Under the pieces are notes generated by a model, which made no database searches, had not been told where the DNA came from, and saw nothing but the letters and a program-made list of their open reading frames with translations. The position numbers and the translations under genes are program-made. A stretch of 36,491 bases of DNA. Origin: Methylococcales bacterium (GTDB lineage Bacteria; Pseudomonadota; Gammaproteobacteria; Methylococcales; Methylomonadaceae). Within the stretch, counting starts at the first letter, position 1. Each line of letters starts with the position of its first letter. The stretch covers positions 1 to 36,491 of the forward strand of contig JAGLDH010000110.1 of NCBI GenBank assembly GCA_023145835.1. Reading direction: 5' to 3'. Of this stretch, positions 28,050-36,491 are shown piece by piece.

Positions 28050-28697
28050 ATGATCAAAAAACAGTTTTTTAATAAGAATCAGAAGCTCATCGTATTGTTA
28101 CTCATCTATTTTTCTATTAACACTGCATTTGCTAAAGAAACCTTAACGACTTTAATGCAAGGAATGAAGTCAGAAACTGCAACTCGTCTTGCTTATAAAG
28201 AAATACGGATACTTGAACTAATGGATCAACCATGGGAAGGAAGTGGTTTTATGTATTCCTTGCCACCTGATCTGATGGTTAAGGAGCAGTTATTACCTAA
28301 GCGAATAGTCATGGGTGTTAAAGGCGATAAAATCTTTTATTTTGACCAGGAAAAAGGCTTTCATCACCAAGGAGAATTAGATAAGAATGATCCAATTAGT
28401 TTGAATATTGCAGTATTTAAAGCACTCATTAATGCAGATGAAGATTTATTACGTAGTCTATATCAGGTGAACTTTGATAGTGGATCGAAAGGATGGACAG
28501 TGACTTTAAAGCCTATAAGTAATAATGAAAATGGATTTAGTACTTTGGTTTCTGGAACCACTCATCAGCAAATAGATAAAATTAGCATGAAACAGGCCGA
28601 TGGGGATGTGAGCAACTTTTCGCTTCGTAAAGATGCAAGTGGTGACAGAGTTAAAAATATAGCTAATCGTCTGTATCAAGAGTTATTAGGAGAATAA
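28050..28697 (+). CDS. LolA-like periplasmic carrier protein
   Basis: The 215-residue protein has a signal peptide ending at NTAFA (residue 28) and then a LolA-type half-barrel domain (LTTLMQGMKSETATRLAYKEIRIL..., with the FSTLVSGTTHQQIDKISMKQADGDVSNFSL end). It resembles the LolA-like carriers of aryl-polyene clusters more than the general lipoprotein carrier. It should ferry a hydrophobic product or lipid through the periplasm. The MMPL exporter gene starts two bases after its stop, so the two are translationally linked. Confidence 0.82.
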   Translation: MIKKQFFNKNQKLIVLLLIYFSINTAFAKETLTTLMQGMKSETATRLAYKEIRILELMDQPWEGSGFMYSLPPDLMVKEQLLPKRIVMGVKGDKIFYFDQEKGFHHQGELDKNDPISLNIAVFKALINADEDLLRSLYQVNFDSGSKGWTVTLKPISNNENGFSTLVSGTTHQQIDKISMKQADGDVSNFSLRKDASGDRVKNIANRLYQELLGE

Positions 28698-28699
28698 AC

Positions 28700-31000
28700 T
28701 TGCTCAATTGGCGTAAGGCTCTGTATTATTTTTTACCTCCAATATTAGTTTTGGTCGTTATGTTGGGTGTTAATTTTAAAACAGACCTTTCTGCATTTAT
28801 TATTGCAGGGGACAATGCTGAAGAAATTTTGTTAGCCAGTGAAATGCAATCTGGCGCATTGTCTCGACGTTATTTACTCTCTATTGGTGCAAAAGATAAA
28901 ACCGATGTTTCTAATAAATTCATTCAAGCACTACAAGATCAGTTAAAGGCAATTGACGGTGTGGTCGATGTATGGTCTCCTGGCAAACAAGGTGATGTTG
29001 CACAAGTCATGCAATCTTTGTACAGCCAATATGGTGGTGGTTTATATAGTCTTAAACCAGCACAAGAATTAGAACAACTTTTCTCTCAAAAAGGTTTAGA
29101 GCAACGAGCTGAAATGCTAAAAAAATCATTGTTATCCCCACAAGGGTCAATGGTTAAAAAAATTGCTTTACAGGATCCTCTTTTACTAACTTTAAATGGA
29201 TTTAAAGATTTAAGTGGTCAAATGCAACAAGTTGTTATTCAAGATAATAAATATAAGAACTTGATTTTAGAAACAAAGGCAGCTGGATTAGATGCACCTG
29301 CACAAAACCAAATTCAAACTGCGATAGATACTGTCTTTAGTGATTTAAATCTGACGAATCAAGAAAAGAATTATCAATTGGATATAACAGGGGTTGCCGT
29401 TTTTGCCGTCGCAACACAAAATTTGATACAAGGAGATATTGTTAAGATCAGTGTTTTTTCAACGATTGCTTTATTGTTTTTATTTTTACTGATATTTCGG
29501 TCATTTGGCGTTATGTTTCAAGTGTTTACTTTATTAATTATTGTCATTTTAAGTTCAATACTGACGACACAGCTGGTTTTTGGTTATGTTCACGGGATGA
29601 CTGTTGCTATAGGCTCTACATTAGTTGGTATATGTATTGATTATCCAATTCATGCGGTTGCACATGCTCAGGCGGTTCAGAATAATCAGAGAATTGCTGT
29701 GATTACTAAAATTTGGCCAAGTATGTTGTTAGGTGGTGTCACGACTATGATCGGTTATATTGCCTTAGGAATATCAGGTTATCCGGGCTTTCAGCAAGTT
29801 GCTGTTTATGCTGCAACTGGAATTATGGTTGGCTTATTACTAACTCGATATATTTTGCCTTATTTAGTCACAGCCAACAAACAGCATCAACTTAAAGTTC
29901 CAATGGTCGCTACATGGGCTTTATTTTGTCAACGATTTAGGCCTTGGTTAATCAGTGTTTTATTGATTATTGTAGCGGTGTCACTGTTTGGATTGAAATC
30001 TCTACATTGGCTGAAAGATATGCAGGAATTGACGCCAGAATTAAATTACCTAAAACAGAATGATAAAAATATTCGATCACGGATGACCAGTATAGAACCA
30101 GGACGGTTTGTTATGGTAACCGGTAAAAATGTAGAGGCAGCACTACAGAAAACCGAGGAAATTTATCCTGTATTGGAACAATTAAAACAGAACGGTGAAT
30201 TGTCTGATTATTTTGGTTTTTATCCATGGTTACTTTCAGCACAGAAGCAGCAACAAAACCAAGCTTTATTACAACAGTATTTAACCGATGAAAACCAAGT
30301 GCTTTGGCAACAAGCACTTAAACAACAAGGATTATCCGTTAAACGGTTAGGGGAATTGGATTACCCGTTGATATCTGCTTTAAAACTTGAACAGGTACTA
30401 GCAACACCTGTCAAAAAACTAATAGATAGCCGAGTAGTAATAGGTGAACAGCAAACTATTATCATGATTTGGCTTGCAGACCACCAGCCAGATGCGGTTA
30501 AAAATGCGGTAGATGTAATAGACGGTGTACAGTATTTTAGTCAAAGGGATATGCTTAATAATATGACAGAAGATTATACCAACAGAGCTAAAATGTTGTT
30601 ATCAGTAGGTTTGGCATTAATTATACTTTTGTTGATTGTGCGATATAAAAGTATAGTTAAGGCTATACAGACATTATTACCCGCTGTATTAGCCGCATTT
30701 TTAATTTTAGCCGCTTGGTCTTTTACTGGAGAAGCCGTTAGTTTTTTACATTTAGTTGGTTTTTTACTGGTTGTGGCCATTTGTGTTGATTACGGTATCT
30801 TTTATCAGGAAAATCGGGGGGGTGATATTGCCTTAACGTATCAAGCTATGGCTGCCTCAATGTTAACCAGTGCAGTCGCCTTTGGTTGTTTAATTACGGC
30901 TGAAAGTGCTTCGCTAAGAATTTTGGCGAGTGTTGTGGCTTTTGGTGTGATATTAGGGTTTATCTTTTGCCCACTCATCATTAAAACGGAGCAGAATTAG
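28700..31000 (+). CDS. MMPL/RND-family exporter
   Basis: The 766-residue inner-membrane protein has the RND layout: one N-terminal span (about 7-24), a large periplasmic domain, a cluster of spans (about 248-395), a second periplasmic domain, and another cluster (about 640-760). The conserved acidic motifs GICIDYPIHAVAHA and VAICVDYGIFYQE lie in the membrane spans of both halves. The TTG start at 28700 is supported by aggag spaced eight bases upstream. It immediately follows the LolA-like gene. MMPL proteins of this class export pigments or lipids such as aryl polyenes to the outer membrane; the cargo here is inferred from neighbours. Confidence 0.9.
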   Translation: MLNWRKALYYFLPPILVLVVMLGVNFKTDLSAFIIAGDNAEEILLASEMQSGALSRRYLLSIGAKDKTDVSNKFIQALQDQLKAIDGVVDVWSPGKQGDVAQVMQSLYSQYGGGLYSLKPAQELEQLFSQKGLEQRAEMLKKSLLSPQGSMVKKIALQDPLLLTLNGFKDLSGQMQQVVIQDNKYKNLILETKAAGLDAPAQNQIQTAIDTVFSDLNLTNQEKNYQLDITGVAVFAVATQNLIQGDIVKISVFSTIALLFLFLLIFRSFGVMFQVFTLLIIVILSSILTTQLVFGYVHGMTVAIGSTLVGICIDYPIHAVAHAQAVQNNQRIAVITKIWPSMLLGGVTTMIGYIALGISGYPGFQQVAVYAATGIMVGLLLTRYILPYLVTANKQHQLKVPMVATWALFCQRFRPWLISVLLIIVAVSLFGLKSLHWLKDMQELTPELNYLKQNDKNIRSRMTSIEPGRFVMVTGKNVEAALQKTEEIYPVLEQLKQNGELSDYFGFYPWLLSAQKQQQNQALLQQYLTDENQVLWQQALKQQGLSVKRLGELDYPLISALKLEQVLATPVKKLIDSRVVIGEQQTIIMIWLADHQPDAVKNAVDVIDGVQYFSQRDMLNNMTEDYTNRAKMLLSVGLALIILLLIVRYKSIVKAIQTLLPAVLAAFLILAAWSFTGEAVSFLHLVGFLLVVAICVDYGIFYQENRGGDIALTYQAMAASMLTSAVAFGCLITAESASLRILASVVAFGVILGFIFCPLIIKTEQN

Positions 31001-31076
31001 TAATGGATTATCTAGTTGGAAGTAGAATAGATGACTAATGACAAATAGCTTAATAGATCAATAAACAACACAAAAC

Positions 31077-31547
31077 ATGCTAATTCTATTTGTTAAAAGT
31101 ATCGTATTTACAATAATAGTGCCAGGCATAGTCGCAGTATTATTTCCTTTGTTAATCTCAGGAGAAGCCGTGCCTGAAAATATTTTGATCGTTACACTTG
31201 GAATAATACTTCTAGTCAGTGGCTTATCTGTATATAGTTGGTGCGTTTGGGATTTTATAACTTTTGGAAAAGGGACGCCAGCCCCAATTGACGCACCAAA
31301 ATACCTTGTTGTAAGAGGGTTATATCATTACAGCAGAAACCCCATGTATGTTGGTGTTCTTTTGGTTATTGTCGGTTGGGCGTTACTTTATTCCTGCTTA
31401 CCAATATTAATTTACGGAGTGTTTGTAGTGATAATTTTACAAATGTTTATCTTGTATTATGAAGAGCCTAAGCTTCTGAATATATTTGGTAGTGATTATG
31501 AAGAGTATAAAGTCAAAGTAAATAGATGGTTACCTTGGTTTTTTTAA
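31077..31547 (+). CDS. Isoprenylcysteine/phospholipid methyltransferase-like membrane protein
   Basis: The 156-residue protein has four to five spans and the SAM-binding signature of the ICMT/PEMT-like family: LVVRGLYHYSRNPMYVGVLL (about 78-97) and EEPKLLNIFGSDYEEYKVKVNRWLPWF at the C-terminus. Such enzymes methylate lipids, thiols or carboxyl groups at the membrane; the substrate here is unknown. The start ATG lacks a clear ribosome site, and the gene follows the MMPL gene after 76 bases. Its inclusion in the pathway is plausible but not shown. Confidence 0.82.
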   Translation: MLILFVKSIVFTIIVPGIVAVLFPLLISGEAVPENILIVTLGIILLVSGLSVYSWCVWDFITFGKGTPAPIDAPKYLVVRGLYHYSRNPMYVGVLLVIVGWALLYSCLPILIYGVFVVIILQMFILYYEEPKLLNIFGSDYEEYKVKVNRWLPWFF

Positions 31548-31607
31548 TGATGATATGACTGATGTGTATAATTAATTACTTTAATAATTATATTTAATGA
31601 GGAAAAT

Positions 31608-32183
31608 ATGAGAATCAATTTATTATGTTTATGTGTTTTTTTAGTCGGTTTAAATGGATGTGCTAAAAATGAGGGAACATTCCAATCTAATAATGATACT
31701 TTAGTATCACCTACTTCAGAGGCTACTATAGCTAAAAAGGGGAATGGATCAGAAACATTAGTTATTAAGCCTATTGTTTTTAGTAAAGAAGCATTTATAA
31801 AAGATGCAATAAAAAATGAATGTAAACTTGAAGAAAAATTAACCCAGTTTATTGAACAAAATGCGACAGAACAATATTCCGAAATACTGATTAACTCAAC
31901 TCAAGCACTGTCTAATGCTCAAATATTAACGATTACAATTCAACAAGCAAGCGGTGTTGGCTTTTGGGGTGGAGGAGGTAAGAACGTTGGTATTCAGGGG
32001 TCTCTATCTCAAAATGGACAAGTAATTGGGAGTTTTAAAGCACTACGTACTACGGGTGGTGGTGTATTTGGTGGATATAAAGGTGTTTGTGCTAAGTTAG
32101 GGCGTTGTGTAAGGACATTAGGCAAGGATGTCGCTAAGTGGTTAGAAGCGCCTATCATGAATGCAACACTAGGTAATTTTTAA
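31608..32183 (+). CDS. Putative lipoprotein, function unknown
   Basis: The 191-residue protein has a signal sequence with lipobox LNGC, placing the lipid-modified cysteine at residue 18. A good ribosome site (gagga) precedes the ATG. The middle has Ser/Thr-rich spacing, followed by a folded domain about 60-190 with the glycine-rich loop FWGGGGKNVGIQGSLSQNGQ and the end CAKLGRCVRTLGKDVAKWL, typical of small outer-membrane lipoproteins related to DUF4410-like folds. I cannot assign a function. It sits between the methyltransferase-like and flavoprotein genes on the same strand. Confidence 0.7.
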   Translation: MRINLLCLCVFLVGLNGCAKNEGTFQSNNDTLVSPTSEATIAKKGNGSETLVIKPIVFSKEAFIKDAIKNECKLEEKLTQFIEQNATEQYSEILINSTQALSNAQILTITIQQASGVGFWGGGGKNVGIQGSLSQNGQVIGSFKALRTTGGGVFGGYKGVCAKLGRCVRTLGKDVAKWLEAPIMNATLGNF

Positions 32184-32198
32184 TATTAAAATTTTTCG

Positions 32199-33521
32199 AT
32201 GAACGCAATACCAAAATCATGTGATGTTCTTGTTATTGGGGGTGGTCCTGCGGGTAGCAGTGCTGCAACTCACCTAGCGCAAGCGGGTATAGATGTTGTT
32301 TTGTTAGAGAGAGCCATCTTTCCTAGAAATCAGGTGGGAGAAAGCCTGATTCCACATATCTGGAAATTTACGGATATGACGGGTGTTACTAAAAAAATAG
32401 AGGAAGAAGGTTTTTTAGCGAAAGCGGGTGGAATTACAGTATGGGATAATAAAATCCATCAAATTCTTTTTTCTGATTTTGGATATACACGGCCAGGTCT
32501 ACACGTAGAACGTGATATTTTTGATAATATTTTGCTTGAACATGCAACTAGTAGCGGAGCAAATGTATTTAACCATGTCGCAGTCAAAAACATTGATTTT
32601 TCTGATAAAGAATGGCCTAAAGTTATCTATACGGATAAACGTGGAGAAAACAATGATGATGGGGTAATTCGCTGTCAATATATGATTGATGCCAGTGGGC
32701 ATAGTTCATTTTTAGCTAACCAATTTAAAGTTAAGCAAACGATTAGTTCGGAGTATAATTTTTTATCCTTGTGGGGATATTATAAGAATGCTCGTTTTGC
32801 TGGTGTTGATCGTCAAAGCTATTCAGCTGATGCGTTATCAGAGGTTAAACCTGTCACCTTTGTGATGTCAGTAGAAAACGGTTGGGTTTGGCATATTGTA
32901 TTACGTGATAAAACCAGTGTAGGGTTGGTTGTTCCTTCTGATCGAACAAAAGGAATGGATAAGCAACAAAGGGAGCTTTTTTTTAAGCAAACTTGCTCAC
33001 AGCTTCCCTACTTAAGTAAGCTATTAAAGCCGGCACAATTTATTGAAGGATCATTACAATTTCGTCCTGATTATTCTTACTATTCCAACAATATTTGCGG
33101 TGAAAATTATTATTGTATTGGTGATGCTGCTGCATTTGTTGATCCCATTTTTTCACATGGAGTACAAAATGCTTTATATAATGCTGCAGTCGCAACATTG
33201 GCAATTAAAGAGTCATTAAAAAATAAGAAAAAAAGGCTACGATATAGTCAGCTTTGTGAAAGTCGTATGCAGCAGTTTTATGGTTTTTCAAGAGCATTGT
33301 CCTTAGGTGATTTTGGTAGTCATGGTGTGAATCCTGATTTGGTAAAAAGTTTAATGAAAACACTGCCTCCATTAGAGCTTGAGTTGATTTTGGTTGCCTC
33401 TGAAATGACAAACCGATCGGAAAATTTTAGAAAATTAGCCAGAGAAGCGGGAGTATTAGGGCAATTTGATAAGAGTTTTTCTAAGAATAAAAGAGAACAG
33501 ATTGATGCCTTGCACTTTTAA
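32199..33521 (+). CDS. Flavin-dependent halogenase-like FAD oxidoreductase
   Basis: The 440-residue protein is a FAD enzyme of the tryptophan-halogenase / geranylgeranyl-reductase superfamily. The dinucleotide motif IGGGPAGSSAATHLAQAG begins at residue 13, the VGESLIPHIW segment at 47 follows, and GDAAAFVDPIFSHGVQNAL is the second FAD motif. Lys75 in FLAKAGG and the GWVWHIV motif (228-234) resemble halogenase K and WxWxIP features, but the latter is altered (Val in place of Pro), so real halogenation is uncertain. Related enzymes occur in pigment clusters such as xanthomonadin. No ribosome site is visible. It is the last gene of the + strand group, followed by a hairpin. Confidence 0.82.
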   Translation: MNAIPKSCDVLVIGGGPAGSSAATHLAQAGIDVVLLERAIFPRNQVGESLIPHIWKFTDMTGVTKKIEEEGFLAKAGGITVWDNKIHQILFSDFGYTRPGLHVERDIFDNILLEHATSSGANVFNHVAVKNIDFSDKEWPKVIYTDKRGENNDDGVIRCQYMIDASGHSSFLANQFKVKQTISSEYNFLSLWGYYKNARFAGVDRQSYSADALSEVKPVTFVMSVENGWVWHIVLRDKTSVGLVVPSDRTKGMDKQQRELFFKQTCSQLPYLSKLLKPAQFIEGSLQFRPDYSYYSNNICGENYYCIGDAAAFVDPIFSHGVQNALYNAAVATLAIKESLKNKKKRLRYSQLCESRMQQFYGFSRALSLGDFGSHGVNPDLVKSLMKTLPPLELELILVASEMTNRSENFRKLAREAGVLGQFDKSFSKNKREQIDALHF

Positions 33522-33528
33522 TTTTCAC

Positions 33529-33550
33529 TTAGATATTTGTTCATATCTAA
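33529..33550 (+). terminator. Hairpin after the flavoprotein gene
   Basis: A perfect 8-bp stem ttagatat/atatctaa (33529-33536 and 33543-33550) with a 6-base loop starts eight bases after the stop codon. The stem is AT-rich and no T tract follows, so it is only a weak terminator candidate. Confidence 0.4.
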
Positions 33551-33699
33551 TACTATAAAAAAGATCTTTAGTTGAGAAAAGTGAATATGATAATAGCACT
33601 TGAAGATGATCTTCACACGATCACGAATGCAATTTATTTGGCAAAAAGCATGATATAAAACTCACACTCGTGATAACGTAAAGTAGATGTATACAAAGC

Positions 33700-34356
33700 T
33701 TATTTCTTTCCTTTTTGGGAAAAATCATCAGGAAAAGTAGGGTTAGAAATACCAGGAATACTGGGTAAGTCTCCTCGACCTTTTCCTACTACAAGTTGAG
33801 CTTTCATTCCTTTTTCCATATGTTGTGCAATATCGCAATGTACTAGATAAGTATAATCGCTGTTAGGTACAATAAAAGTTCCTGTCTTTTTTTCTTGTCC
33901 ATTTACTTCAATATGAAACATGCCTTCTGGATAAATATATTTAGGTAAGCCATGAATCATCCATTGGTGGCGAATATCATCATCATTGGTGAATTCGACA
34001 GTAACTCGAGAACATGGTTTTACTTCCCACTGGTGCTCATCAAAACCAAAAACTGTTCCAGGATATTGTTCGGCGTACTTAATACCTGCTGAGACTTTTA
34101 TCGTGATGTCTTCCGATACTTCAGTGCAATCTTTAGGGATGGTCTCTTTATTTTCATACATCACCATACCCTTCATATCCATACGCATATTACTTCCGCA
34201 CACACCTTCCATTGGTTTTTTATCGGAGTGATGTTGATGTTTTGTATCGGGTTGTTGAGTGTCAAAAGCATTTTCTGCATTAGCGATTGTGATACTTAAG
34301 CTAAGTGCAACTAATGATCCGGTAGAAAATGATTTTAATGGTTTTTTATGAATCAT
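33700..34356 (-). CDS. Periplasmic cupredoxin-domain protein
   Basis: The 218-residue copper protein starts at the ATG at 34356, where a signal peptide ends near residue 27 (TIANA). The frame can extend to 34395, but that part overlaps the oxidase gene and adds no signal. Type 1 copper ligands are visible: His130 (IRHQW), Cys174 (LVHCDIA), His179 and Met184 (QHMEKGMK). A His/Met-rich mature N-terminus (KHQHHSDKK, NMRMDMKGM) may bind additional copper. Extra cysteines at 53, 77 and 115 may form disulphides. It begins inside the oxidase stop region (11-base overlap), so the two are co-translated. It probably passes electrons to or from the multicopper oxidase. Confidence 0.86.
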   Translation of the reverse strand: MIHKKPLKSFSTGSLVALSLSITIANAENAFDTQQPDTKHQHHSDKKPMEGVCGSNMRMDMKGMVMYENKETIPKDCTEVSEDITIKVSAGIKYAEQYPGTVFGFDEHQWEVKPCSRVTVEFTNDDDIRHQWMIHGLPKYIYPEGMFHIEVNGQEKKTGTFIVPNSDYTYLVHCDIAQHMEKGMKAQLVVGKGRGDLPSIPGISNPTFPDDFSQKGKK

Positions 34357-36016
34357 TTTTTTTTCCGTTTTTTCTAAATAAAAGGAGGGTGACAAGTAGA
34401 ATAATGACTTGCAATGCCAATACGGCTATTTGGGATATATCAAATGATAGGGTGCCTGATTCAGAGGGTTGATTACTCTGGAGTGTATTATCCATTTCAC
34501 CATAAAGCTTTTTATCATCAGATTGATTCCAGATAGGAATCTTTTTTTGATAAAATTCTTCGGTAAAAAAAGGGCTGACATCAACACCCTGTAGTTTGGG
34601 CATGCCATGAGGTCCAAGAAAAGATTCAAAAACAACACTACTGATATGTCCCCCGGGATATATTCCATTAGTAGTGACTGCTTCTTCAGCATGGTCGTGA
34701 AAGGTCCATATTCCTGGCCCCATACTATTGAGTCCATCGTTATGAGCATATAATTCAAGATCAACTCGTTGAGCTGGGCCGACTGTAAAAACATCTCGTT
34801 GTATGCGAGCTTCGGGCTTGAGTTCTACTCCATCTAAATGGGTAGCTGTCGGTTTAAACCCATGGGTATGTAAGGCGACTTGTTTATCACCCGCATTAAA
34901 AACACGTAATTTTACCTTTTCATCGGGTTTAACGACAACAAGTGAATCTCTTAAGGTATAAGGGAATGAATGTCCATTTAAAATAAAGAACTCAGGTGTT
35001 CTTTGGGTAATGTTGTAATCACGATTATAGGCTTTAGCTAATAATCTTGAGTCATTAGCTGTTTGAATTAGATTATGTAATTCTTCATCTACATCTTGAT
35101 ATTGTAGATCGTATTCTTGAGTGTATTGCTTTTTGACAGCGACAGAAGAATGTCTAACTAAACCATTACCAATATTAAATGTTTGTACCCAATTGTTAGG
35201 TTGATTTTCTTCAACAATGAACATTCCAATAAGACCCATCAGAATATGGGTATGTGCTTGCACATGACAGTGATAAATCATTGTGCCAGTTTGTCTTGGA
35301 GATAACTCATAAGAAAATTTCTTACCAGGCATGGTTAATTTATTGCTGATTTGAGGCACACCATCATTTCCTTCTCCATTTTCTTTTTGAAATGGATGAT
35401 CTACTCCATGGAAATGAATGCTATGTGGAAAATAATGTGAGTTCTCAAGAGTGACAATAATCTTATCGCCCTGTTCAACTCGAATAGCAGGGGAGGGCAA
35501 ACGTAATAAAGGGTTGGCTTTTACACTAGAAAAACTTTCATTAGACATTCCTCGGCTTTTTGGAGCAAATGCCCAAAAACCTGGTTGAATGCCTGGCGCA
35601 ATTTTATAGGTGGTAACTGGATCTTTTAAATCAGGAGAGAAACCGTTGAGTTCAATAACTTCAAGACGGATATGGATTTCATCAGGGTCACCATCACCGT
35701 CAATATCATTCGTTTTAATTAAGGTATCAGGCGAAAGCTGAGTTTGCATGATAGTCGCCATGGAAACATTATTTGTTCCCTTTACAAATGCAGCCACACC
35801 ATAAGGATTATCAGGATCACACACGGGCGAAGGTGCGATGGCAATGTCTTCTATTAAATATGATTTACGCCATGCTGGATCAATTGTTTCGGGACAAAAA
35901 GGTTCTACTTTTCCAAGAAAGGTTTCTTGGGTTTCTGGTGGTGGTTGATAAACTGCATAAGAAACAGGTGATAACAAATGCAGAATAATAAAAAAAACAG
36001 CTCTGTAGAGGGACAT
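34346..36016 (-). CDS. Membrane-anchored two-domain multicopper oxidase
   Basis: The 556-residue protein has a signal peptide (about 1-20), two cupredoxin domains and a C-terminal membrane helix (about 528-547). Domain 1 contains HFHG (201-204) and the joint type 1/type 3 motif HCHVQAHTHILM (249-260: His249, Cys250, His251, His255, Met260). Domain 2 contains HTHGF (383-387) and HDHAEE (440-445), with no cysteine, so the only type 1 site seems to be in domain 1. This fits the two-domain multicopper oxidase type with copper type 1 in the first domain. A calcium-loop-like DIDGDGDPDE (104-113) precedes domain 1. The enzyme should oxidise substrates at the periplasmic face; substrate unknown. The paired cupredoxin gene overlaps its end. 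Confidence 0.87.
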   Translation of the reverse strand: MSLYRAVFFIILHLLSPVSYAVYQPPPETQETFLGKVEPFCPETIDPAWRKSYLIEDIAIAPSPVCDPDNPYGVAAFVKGTNNVSMATIMQTQLSPDTLIKTNDIDGDGDPDEIHIRLEVIELNGFSPDLKDPVTTYKIAPGIQPGFWAFAPKSRGMSNESFSSVKANPLLRLPSPAIRVEQGDKIIVTLENSHYFPHSIHFHGVDHPFQKENGEGNDGVPQISNKLTMPGKKFSYELSPRQTGTMIYHCHVQAHTHILMGLIGMFIVEENQPNNWVQTFNIGNGLVRHSSVAVKKQYTQEYDLQYQDVDEELHNLIQTANDSRLLAKAYNRDYNITQRTPEFFILNGHSFPYTLRDSLVVVKPDEKVKLRVFNAGDKQVALHTHGFKPTATHLDGVELKPEARIQRDVFTVGPAQRVDLELYAHNDGLNSMGPGIWTFHDHAEEAVTTNGIYPGGHISSVVFESFLGPHGMPKLQGVDVSPFFTEEFYQKKIPIWNQSDDKKLYGEMDNTLQSNQPSESGTLSFDISQIAVLALQVIILLVTLLLFRKNGKKNDS

Positions 36017-36491
36017 AATGTATGCAAAGTAGCAGTTGATAAAAATAGGGGATGGGTTGTTGTTGTTTTATTTCCCCTGAATCAATTATACTACAGCAAG
36101 AATAATTAGTATCTGGTTATATAGTGATTTTTGGTGATAAAACTAAATTGAGAACAAGCCAACTTGATTATTATACTTGTCACTCTTCCTATCTCCTCCA
36201 TGAGAAGTTAACTTGGTTGTCCTTGAAATCAACACCTCTATTTTTCTATAAAAATCATCACTACCAAAGACTTCACTCCTTGCATGGTAGCAGAAGTAAT
36301 CTAACTTTCCTGTTTTTCTATATTTAAGCTATTGAATAAATCTGTATATCTTCTATTTCGTTCGCTGAAAATCAGGGGAACGGAGCACAGCGAAATGATG
36401 GTTTTTAGTCCGTGGTAGGCGACAGAGAACAAGCCAAAGCCAGGTAATACGCTGGCATGCGAGGGTGGCTAAAATTTTTTACCGATAGAGC
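36017..36491. other. Non-coding end region with direct repeats
   Basis: No coding gene can be supported; a 67-codon frame at 36124-36327 has low-complexity composition and no ribosome site. A TATAAT-like -10 for the oxidase gene lies at 36086-36091 on the - strand. The last 130 bases are more G+C-rich than the rest and contain small stems (ttcgctg/cagcgaa around 36362-36400 and gccag/ctggc around 36440-36455). Confidence 0.4.
36150..36437. repeat. 13-bp direct repeat pair
   Basis: The 13-mer gagaacaagccaa occurs at 36150-36162 and again at 36425-36437. The second copy is inside the G+C-richer terminal block. The pair is short and may be chance or part of a dispersed repeat. Confidence 0.5.

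Noticed and set aside
34426-34794. 122-codon frame within the multicopper oxidase gene
   Set aside because: Same-strand shadow in another frame; the oxidase frame carries all copper motifs.
36124-36327. 67-codon + frame near the window end
   Set aside because: No ribosome site, low-complexity His/Leu/Phe composition, and no recognisable domain.
36355-36491. Retron-like or other structured RNA at the window end
   Set aside because: Small stems only, and no reverse transcriptase or partner gene in the window.

Overview
The window looks like chromosomal DNA of an AT-rich gammaproteobacterium. All G+C impressions here are by eye. The case rests on minCDE order, a SUF cluster led by an IscR-like regulator, RsmJ, a proteobacterial TPP riboswitch in front of thiC, a PiT transporter, a SulP/Usp pair and TonB/LolA/MMPL envelope genes. 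The flavour (copper proteins, SulP, TauE/SafE, aryl-polyene-like export genes) resembles Methylococcales or Thiotrichales relatives, but the sequence alone does not fix the genus. I see no rRNA, tRNA, CRISPR array, prophage or intact insertion sequence.

Layout. 1-2.4 kb: a secreted trypsin-like protease (-) and a beta-barrel outer-membrane protein (+). 2.4-9.6 kb: an iron-sulphur assembly operon, iscR/sufR-like regulator-sufB-C-D-S-U-rsmJ-Rieske ferredoxin, with a palindromic IscR-type operator in front of the regulator. 9.6-12.6 kb (-): a tandem universal stress protein, a SulP anion transporter and a YidB/DUF937 protein. 12.9-13.1 kb: a 38-residue membrane peptide gene followed by a 20-bp perfect inverted repeat. 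13.1-17.1 kb (-): pit phosphate transporter, then minC-minD-minE and a small winged-helix protein overlapping minE. 17.1-19.5 kb: a Pho-box-like site in front of pit, and a TPP riboswitch driving thiC. 19.5-24.8 kb: a palindromic intergenic repeat, a YfiR-domain hybrid histidine kinase, a 74-bp inverted-repeat element and a TonB-dependent receptor (-). 25.3-26.3 kb: a decay locus where a headless, frameshifted oxyR (-) abuts a headless ankyrin gene (+). 26.3-33.5 kb (+): TauE/SafE permease, COG4648 membrane protein, LolA-like carrier, MMPL/RND exporter, isoprenylcysteine-methyltransferase-like enzyme, a lipoprotein and a halogenase-like flavoprotein. 33.7-36.0 kb (-): a membrane-anchored two-domain multicopper oxidase with a translationally overlapping periplasmic cupredoxin. 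The last 475 bp hold no gene I can support.

How the parts work together. The SUF block is a self-contained, probably autoregulated Fe-S factory that supplies proteins such as ThiC and the Rieske ferredoxin. The COG4648-LolA-MMPL-flavoprotein group looks like the export and tailoring part of an aryl-polyene or xanthomonadin-type pathway without its polyketide core. The receptor plus YfiR-kinase pair looks like an outer-membrane sensing module. The oxyR/ankyrin junction is best read as the scar of a deletion that removed a peroxide-defence locus. I did not find a convincing wholly new defence or mobile system; the most unusual points are the deletion scar, the YfiR-kinase fusion and the coreless aryl-polyene-like set.
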